NCBI GenBank assembly: GCA_011799875.1
Contig: CM022302.1
Location: forward strand, 55,903,599-55,967,598
Origin: Thinopyrum elongatum
Taxonomy: Eukaryota > Streptophyta > Magnoliopsida > Poales > Poaceae
Length of the DNA stretch: 64,000 nt
Direction: 5' to 3'
The position numbers were made by a program, and so were the translations under genes. Below are positions 57,375 to 64,000 of this stretch, one piece after another; the first letter of the stretch is position 1; each line of letters starts with the position of its first letter. The notes below the pieces were generated by a model. That model worked only from the letters and a program-made list of their open reading frames with translations, did no database searches and was not told the DNA's origin.

Positions 57375-58122
57375 CAGGCTTTCGGGCCTAAACTCGCACT
57401 ATGTGCCTGTGGGCCTACTGGGCCTGTTGCGGGCCTGAATCCTGGCCCATGGTTGGGTTTCTAGTCGTATTCAGGCCGTGGTGGCCCAGTAGGCGGCAAT
57501 TTTTTTATTTTTATTTTGTTTTCTTTGTTGCTTTATTTATTTTATTTTGTTTCTACTTACAACAAAATACTTACTGTTGCTATTTTTATTTATTTTATTA
57601 AATTTTATTTTATTTTATTTTGTTTCTACTTATTTATTAAAGTTTATTTTGTTTCTACTTATTTATTTTATTTGGTTTCTACTTATTTATTTTATTTTCT
57701 TTTTTGCTTTATTTATTTATTTTATGAAAATTCTTTTTCTTTTAATGTTTTGAAGAGAAAATACTTTGATAATTTTAGTTGCATAAATTTTATATAATTT
57801 TAGTTTCAATAATACAAGAGGTTTAAAAAGTTGAAAAGCACTTCAAATGAACTCTAAAGAGGTTGAAAATGAGCATGATATCATTATTTCACCCACATAG
57901 CATGTGCTAAAAAGTTGAGAGGGTTACGGCAAAAACTGGATGCACTTCGTGTACAAAATGGACAATCTCTTTCGAAGTATCAGGGTTTCGGACAAAAACT
58001 CACCTGTTACAAAGGGATTTCATTTTTTTGAACTAATTTGAACTCCAGACTTTTTGTGTGCTCAAAATGAACCATTCAAAGCCACATCATCAATTTTCAA
58101 CCCTTTCTGACTTCATCTGTCT

Positions 58123-61100
58123 TCACTTTTTCTTCGCTTGTGTCCTTTGCTTATTGCGCCGTAACCATGGATATTCTTCATCGCTTAACAGGGTGCTTGG
58201 GTCAGCCTTGACTTTGAAGGGAGGAATTTCATGAAACTTTTCATAATCTTCAGACATGTCTGTCTTACCCTCCACTCCCACGATGTCTCTTTTTCCTGAA
58301 AGAACTATGTGGCGCTTTGGCTCATCGTATGATGTATTCGCTTCCTTATCTTTTCTTTTTCTCGGTTTGGTAGACATGTCCTTCACATAGAAAACCTGCG
58401 CCACTTCATTGGCTAGGACGAATGGTTCGTCTATGTACCCAAGATTATTCAGATCCACTGTTGTCATTCCGTAATGTGGCTCTACCTGTACCCCGCCTCC
58501 TGACAGATTGACCCATTTGCACTTAAACAAAGGGACCTTAAAATCATGTCCGTAGTCAAGTTCCCATATGTCCACTATGTAACCATAATATGTGTCCTTT
58601 CCCCTCTTGGTTGCTGCATCAAAGCGGACACCACAGTTTTGGTTAGTGCTCTTTTGATCTTGGGCGATCGTGTAAAATGTATTCCCATTTATCTCGTATC
58701 CTTTGTAAGTCAATACAGTCGAAGATGGTCCCCTGGACAACGAGTACAACACATCAGAAACAGTGTTGTCACCTCTGAGATGTGTTTCCAACCAACTGCC
58801 GAAAGTCCTGATGTGTTCACATGTAATCCAGTTGTCACACTACTCCGGGTGTTTGGAGCGCAGAATGTTCTTGTGTTCATCGACATACGGGGTCACCAAG
58901 GTAGAGTTCTGTAGAACTGTGTAGTGTGCTTGAGACCAAGAATGCCCGTCCCTGCATATTATTGAGTCCCCTCCTAGCGTGCCTTTTCCAGTCAGTCTCC
59001 CCTCATACCGCGATTGAGGGAGACCAATCTTCTTAAGGTCAGGAATGAAGTCAACACAAAACCCAATGACATCCTCTGTTTGATGGCCCATGGAGATGCT
59101 TCCTTCTGGCCTAGCGCGGTTACGGACATATTTCTTTAGGACTCCCATGAACCTCTCAAAGGGGAACATATTGTGTAGAAATACGGGGCCCAGAACGACA
59201 ATCTCGTCGACTAGATGAACTAGGACGTGCGTCATGATATTGAAGAAGGATGGTGGGAACACCAGCTCGAAACTGACAAGACATTGCGCCACATCACTCC
59301 TTAGCCTTGGTATGATTTCTTGATCGATCACCTTCTGAGAGATTGCATTGAGGAATGCACATAGCTTCACAATGGCTAATCGAACGTTTTCCGGTAGAAG
59401 CCCCCTCAATGCAACCGGAAGCAGTTGCATCATAATCACGTGGCAGTCATGAGACTTTAGGTACTGAAACTTTTTCTCTGCCATATTTATTATTCCCTTT
59501 ATATTCGACGAGAAGCCAGACGGGACCTTCATACTGAGCAGGCATTCAAAGAAGATTTCCTTCTCTTCTTTGGTAAGAGCGTAGCTGGCAGGACCTTTAT
59601 ACTGCTTTGGAGGCATGCCGTCTTTTTCGTGCCAACATTGCAGGTCCTCCCGTGCTTCCGGTGTATCTTTTGTCTTTCCATACACGCCCAAGAAGCCTAG
59701 CAGGTTCACGCAAAGGTTCTTTGTCACGTGCATCACATCGATTGAAGAGCGGACCTCTAGGTCTTTCCAGTAGGGTAGGTCCCAAAATATAGATTTCTTC
59801 TTCCACAGGGAGCGCGTCCCTCAGCGTCATTCGGAACAGATAGTCCGCCGGGACCCTTTCCAAAGATTACGTGAAAATCATTGACCATAGCTAGTACGTG
59901 ATCACCGGTACGCATGGCGGGCTTCTTCCGGTGATCTGCCTCGCCTTTGAAATGCTAGCCTTTCTTTCGACATTAATGGTTGGTCGGAAGAAATCGACGA
60001 TGCCCCAGGTACACATTCTTCCTGCATTTGTCTAGGTATATACTTTCGGTGTCAGCTAAACAGTGCGTGCATGCGTGGTATCCCTTGTTTGTCTGTCCTG
60101 AAAGGTTACTGAGAGCAGGCCAATCATTGATGGTTACAAACAGCAACGCATGCAGGTCAAATTCCTCCTGTCTGTGCTCATCCCAGACACGTACACCGTT
60201 TCCATTCCACAGCTGTAAAAGTTCTTCAACTAATGGCCTTATGTACACATCAATGTCGTTGCCGGGTTGCTTAGGGCCTTGGATGAGTACTGGCATCATA
60301 ATGAACTTTCGCTTCATGCACAGCCAAGGAGGAAGGTTATAGAAACATAGAGTCACGGGCCAGGTGCTGTGATTGCTGCTCTGCTCCCCGAAAGGATTAA
60401 TGCCATCCGCGCTTAAACCAAACCATACGTTCCTTGGGTCACCTGCAAACTCAGTCCGGTACTTTCTCTCGATTTTTCTCCACTGCGACCCGTCAGCGGG
60501 TGCTCTCAACTTCCCGTCTTTCTTACGGTCCTCTCTGTGCCATCGCATCAACTTGGCATGCTCTTTGTTTCTGAACAGACGTTTCAACCGTGGTATTATA
60601 GGAGCATCCCACATCACCTTGGCAGGAACACTCTTCCTGGGGGGCTCGCCGTCAACATCACCAGGGTCATCTGGTCTGATCTTATACCGTAATGCACCGC
60701 ATACCGGGCATGCGTTCAAATCCTCGTACGCACCGCGGTACATGATGCAGTCATTAGGGCATGCATGTATCTTCTGCACCTCCAATCCTAGAGGGCATAC
60801 GACCTTCTTTGCTGCGTACGTACTGTCGGCCAATTCGTTATCCTTTGGAAGCTTCTTCTTCAATATTTTCAGTAGCTTCTCAAATCCTTTGTTAGGCACA
60901 GCATTCTCTGCCTTCCACTGCAGCAATTCCAGTACGGTACTGAGCTTTGTGTTGCCATCTTCGCAATTGGGGTACAACCCTTTTTGGTGATCCTCTAACA
61001 TGCGATCGAATTTCAGCTTCTCCTTTTCACTTTCGCACTGTCTCCTTGCATCAACAATGACCCGGCGGAGATCATCATCGGGCACATCGTCTGGTTCCTC

Positions 61101-61424
61101 TTGATCTTCAGCTTCCCCCGTTGCAGCATCATCGTATTCAGGTGGCACATAGTTGTCATCGTCCTCTTCTTCTTTGCTATCTTCCATCATAACCCCTATT
61201 TCTCCGTGCCTGGTCCAAACATTATAGTGTGGCATGAAACCCTTATAAAGCAGGTGGGTGTGAAGGATTTTCCGGTCAGAGTAAGACTTCGTATTCTCAT
61301 ATATAGGGCATGGATAACACATAAAACCATTCTGCTTGTTTGCCTCAGCCTCTTCGAGAAAATTATGCACGCCCTTAATCTACTCGGAGGTGCGTCTGTC
61401 ACCGTACATCCATTGCCGGTTCAT
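58123..61424 (-). pseudogene. CACTA 2 transposase (TNP2 type), multiply broken
   Basis: Reads on the minus strand as one exon of about 1100 codons. N-terminal Transpos_assoc domain (WMYGDRR, IKGVHNFLEEA, CYPCPIYEN, MPHYNVWTRHGE), an acidic spacer, TNP2 domain (HACPNDCIMYRG, LNACPVCG, ADGINPFGEQSSNHSTWPV, ACTHCLADT, IDVMHVTKNLCVNLL), DUF4218 (PPSFFNIMTHVLVHLVDE, FPFERFMGVLKKY) and DUF4216 (YGYIVDIWELDYG, VPLFKCKWV, QVFYVKD) up to 58123. Defects: TAG 61380-61382, TAA 59973-59975, TAG 59955-59957, a one-base deletion at about 59803-59810 and TAG 58840-58842. The ATG at 61424 opens MNRQWMYG-like sequence as in relatives. It cannot make an active enzyme without readthrough and repair. Confidence 0.9.
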
Positions 61425-61599
61425 CTGCGTGCATTATATATAATTAAGTGTGTCAAAAACCATTACAAAACATCATGAACAGATAAGTGACCAAATTAAT
61501 AGAAGTTCATCATCACATTAAAACCAAAGTACATACATAGTTCTCATTGAACAACATATAGCTCTTCAGAGCATCTAATTAAACCATACATTATTGAAA

Positions 61600-62226
61600 C
61601 TATGTAAAACATTTCAATGCAACAACAAATGCGATCATAATCGCAACCAAGGTAACAATTGATCTAACGGCATAATGATACCAAGCCTCGGTATGAATGG
61701 CATATTTTCTATACTTTCTAATCTTGAAGCGCATTGCATCCATCTTGATCTTGTGATCATCGACGACATCCGCAACATGCAACTCCAAAATCATCTTTTC
61801 CTCCGCAATTTTTTTCAATTTTTCCTTCAAGTAATTGTTTTCTTCTTCAACTAAATTTAACCTCTCGACAATAGGGTCGGTTGGAATTTCCGGTTCACAT
61901 ACCTCCTAGATAAAAAAAATCTATGTCACGTTGGTCGGCATAATTGTCATAAACAACAAATGAACCAAATAGTTATAAAATATAATATATACCACATCCG
62001 AATCATAGACAGGACGAGGGCCGACGGGGGCGGATACCAAAACCATCGCACTATATAATAACAAACAATAATAAAAGTAAAAAAATTATACAAGTATCTA
62101 TGTAAATCATACAAGTAAGAATTTTTTTCTTTTAGAAAGAAGATAAGAACAAGAGGCTCACCACGGTTATATCGGCGACGAGATCGGCGCGGGCGATCGA
62201 CGGCGGTGAAGACGGGGACGGGACAT
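61600..62226 (-). pseudogene. Third CACTA 2 gene: small coiled-coil, single-pass membrane protein
   Basis: Three minus-strand exons join in phase (62226-62162, 62050-61993, 61905-61600; 143 codons). Exon 1 is basic (MSRPRLHRRRSPAPISS), exon 2 reads MVLVSAPVGPRPVYDSD, exon 3 opens EVCEPEIPTDP, continues as a Glu/Lys-rich coiled coil (VEEENNYLKEKLKKIAEEK) and ends with a hydrophobic stretch of about 20 residues (IVTLVAIMIAFVVALK) near the C-terminus, as in tail-anchored proteins. A TAA at 62167-62169 (codon 20) breaks exon 1. It lies between the transposase start and the right inverted repeat, on the same strand. No known family comes to mind; membrane topology is predicted by eye only. Confidence 0.6.
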
Positions 62227-62444
62227 GACGAACCGCTAAACCTAGACAAATCTTGAGGAAAATGGAGCTTGAAGGTCGAGTTTGGAGAGGAGAAAGCTTA
62301 AGTAGTGTTGCTCGGGCATTTCATCGAACACCTCATGTCCATAGGAGGTGAGCTAGAGCACCACAAACACCTCCCCTCGCCGGCCAGAAAAAATAGAGTA
62401 GTGGAGTGCTCTGCTCGCGGGTGAGGGGTATATATAGGCACAAC

Positions 62445-62715
62445 ATTGGTCCCGGTTCGTGGTTGGAACTGGGACTAAAGGCCACCCTTTGGTCCCGGTT
62501 CCAACCACGAACCTGGACCAATGGATGTGGGCCAGGAGCGAGGCCCATTGGTCCCGGTTCGTGTCTGGAACCGGGACCAAAGGGTCCAGACGAACCGGGA
62601 TCAATGCCCCACGAGCCCCGGCCGGCCCCCTGGGCGCACGAACCGGGACGTATGCCCCCATGTGTCCCGGTTCCTGACTGAACCGGGACTAATGGGCTGG
62701 GCTGGCCTGGACCAA
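62445..62715. repeat. Right subterminal array of CACTA 2
   Basis: Alternating TTGGTCCCGGTTCGTG and CACGAACCTGGACCAATG units, plus GGAACCGGGACCAAAGGG, up to the right inverted repeat. Counterpart of 45125-45325. Confidence 0.85.
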
Positions 62716-62780
62716 AGCCCTGTTTTCTACTAGTGATGGCGCCCCCTATTGTGACGCGGTCGAACTACCATCATAGGGGC

Positions 62781-62803
62781 GGGGGGGGGGGGGGGGGGGG
62801 GGG
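62781..62803 (+). repeat. Poly(G) run, 23 G
   Basis: An uninterrupted 23-G run preceded by TAGGGGC. A short inverted pair (GCCCCCTAT at about 62743 and ATAGGGGC at about 62773) brackets the DNA just outside the CACTA end. Run length in an assembly is often inaccurate. Confidence 0.8.
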
Positions 62804-62921
62804 TTGAAGAAATACTTCAAGATGGCAGCGGCACAAGACAAGGCGGCACCAATCAAGAGGCTTTCAGGCTTTTCTCTTTCTCAGTGTACCACTACTTAAT
62901 TAGAAAGCCCCAACACATATC

Positions 62922-63068
62922 TGGATGGAGAGAAACAACTGCATATTTTGTCAGAAAATTCCTTGGCGCCCGGATGTCATCGTGGCCATCAGAAGAAATT
63001 TGGAGCAATGGCGCCTAGCGGGGGCAACAGCATTGGAGATCCCTTTTGGGAATCATGTAGTGAGATAG
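62922..63068 (+). pseudogene. C-terminal fragment of a LINE-like reverse-transcriptase protein
   Basis: A 48-codon frame with WMERNNCIF, then IVAIRRNLEQWRLAGA, ending TAG at 63066-63068. Plant LINE ORF2 proteins and related zf-RVT proteins end with a WK-RN-R-F motif followed about 20-40 residues later by E-W-LAGA. The upstream body is missing. Moderate confidence because the match is short. Confidence 0.5.
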
Positions 63069-64000
63069 AGCCTCATCTTGTGAGGGTTGTTTCTTCTTTT
63101 CTCTATTCATCCCCGATCACTTGATCAACATCATGTTTACCCATGTGCTCCCTTCTAAATCAATATAAGCCAGCGTCTAGCTGGATCTTTAAAAAAAATA
63201 CAAATGAAATGGTGTGGTGCTTTACCTTAAATAAAACATAAACAATAAACAAAGAACGCCTGGTCTTCATATTCTTCTTTTTTGCCAGAAGATAATTTGT
63301 TGTGTTAGATTTTTTTTAGAGCAATTTGGTGTGTTAGATGTGCCTAATCAACAGGATCATTGTTAATTCACTTCGGCATCACAGTCGGGCTTAAATTCTA
63401 GTGGGCTTCGTTGTCAACCCTTCATATTCATCTCCAATGGACCTCTTTCACGTTGACTACAAGTATACTATTATTCCGAACTCGACTCCTCGAACAACTA
63501 AAATATCCCCGATAGTTCAGATCTTTGTCAGCTATTGCTTAATTCAAGGATTCAAGTATGGTCAGTAGTGCCGGTGGTCCAGATATAGCCATTGTGGGGC
63601 AGAGGAAGGCTTGCCTGGGATGTTTGTGCGGGCATTTAACACATCTTACATCAAATATATCATTAGGGAAAACAATGGAGGGAGTTCCAGCCAGTGGCAG
63701 AGAGAGAAGAGAAGTTCACTGGATTATCAATACTTCTTCATTGGTTGAACAGGAAGGTACATGCTCCTATATAACTATATAAGTATGGAGGCTGTCATGA
63801 TGCAGGCTATTTCACCCTGGACGTCCAGACATTCCAGCTCGAGACAATGAACATTTTGACACGGTGTCGGTTGTACTCACGCATATAGCAACTTCCCACC
63901 ATCGTTGTTATCAACGCCAACGGTAACAAATGGTAAACTTTCTGTTGCGTCCAAGTTATCTCCCAGCTTTCATAATTATCACACTTGTCTTGTGCTAGAC
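63069..64000. other. Unassigned flanking DNA
   Basis: AT-rich sequence with an A8 run at 63193-63200. A 74-codon frame at 63558-63782 was examined; no domain is recognised. Nothing else supported. Confidence 0.4.

Larger units (their letters stand above)
55114..60721. repeat. Tandem duplication in CACTA 2, copy 2 (better preserved)
   Basis: Counterpart of 49354-55066. At its right end it continues without a break into the N-terminal part of the transposase, so it is the original arrangement and copy 1 is the added one. Confidence 0.88.
45106..62735 (-). mobile_element. CACTA transposon 2 (17,630 bp, internally duplicated)
   Basis: Terminal inverted repeats CACTAGTAGAAAA (45106-45118) and its complement ending TAGTG at 62735. 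The target duplication ATG is at 45103-45105 and 62736-62738. Subterminal arrays carry TCCCGGTTCG/CGAACCGGGA palindromes. All genes read on the minus strand: a small membrane-protein gene (62226-61600), the TNP2-type transposase (61424-58123) and the accessory gene with an Ulp1-like end (49216-45672). A segment of about 5.7 kb is present twice in tandem (49354-55066 and 55114-60721); without it the element would be about 12 kb. Family name not assigned. Confidence 0.95.

Noticed and set aside
45106..62735. Assigning published family names to the CACTA and LTR elements
   Set aside because: Memory of family consensus ends is not reliable enough without a repeat-library search.
63558..63782. A 74-residue frame near the right end
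   Set aside because: No domain, no splice or promoter context that could be supported.

Overview
This is a gene-poor, repeat-dense plant nuclear window. The repeat types point to a large-genome grass, most likely Triticeae (wheat, Aegilops, barley or rye): LTRs opening TGATACGTCTCCAACG, a chromodomain Gypsy element with LTRs of about 3.9 kb, and two long CACTA transposons with palindromic subterminal arrays. That taxonomic call is inference. I see no intact host gene, rRNA, tRNA or CRISPR array.

Layout. 1-1882: 3' part of a decayed Mutator-like (MULE) transposase on the minus strand. 1883 to about 44065: a chain of related non-autonomous LTR retrotransposons (LTR about 1.6-1.7 kb, internal region about 3.9-4.2 kb, tRNA-Asp-type primer site, one unfamiliar small ORF, no pol). 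The chain is rearranged and is interrupted twice. A Tekay-like chromovirus sits at 6387-16772 (TSD GGTTA). A first CACTA element sits at 23660-35154 (TSD TGT). About 44066-45105: low-copy-looking DNA with a fragment of a DDM1/LSH-type SNF2 ATPase. 45106-62735: a second CACTA element (TSD ATG), mostly minus-strand, with an internal tandem duplication of about 5.7 kb. 62736-64000: flanking DNA with a small LINE-like fragment and a 23-nt G run.

How the parts work. Both CACTA elements have the usual two-gene plan. One gene encodes the TNP2-type transposase (Transpos_assoc, TNP2, DUF4218, DUF4216). The other encodes a Transposase_24/TNPA-like accessory protein expected to bind the subterminal repeats. 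In element 1 the transposase has a single visible nonsense codon, while the eight-exon accessory gene can be assembled with no break. In element 2 both genes carry several stops; its accessory protein ends in an Ulp1-like protease domain without a visible catalytic-Cys exon. A third small gene predicts a coiled coil and one membrane segment. The chromovirus keeps RNase H, integrase and chromodomain in one open frame but has lost gag, protease and RT, so it would need proteins supplied in trans.

Most notable: a foldback of about 215 nt with arms of about 95 nt inside CACTA 1, placed like a miRNA or siRNA precursor; the DDM1-like fragment; the third gene of CACTA 2; the Cys-less Ulp1 domain; a 30-bp palindrome with two TGACGTCA boxes in only one chromovirus LTR; and a duplication in CACTA 2 whose first copy is so full of short indels that it may be an assembly artefact.
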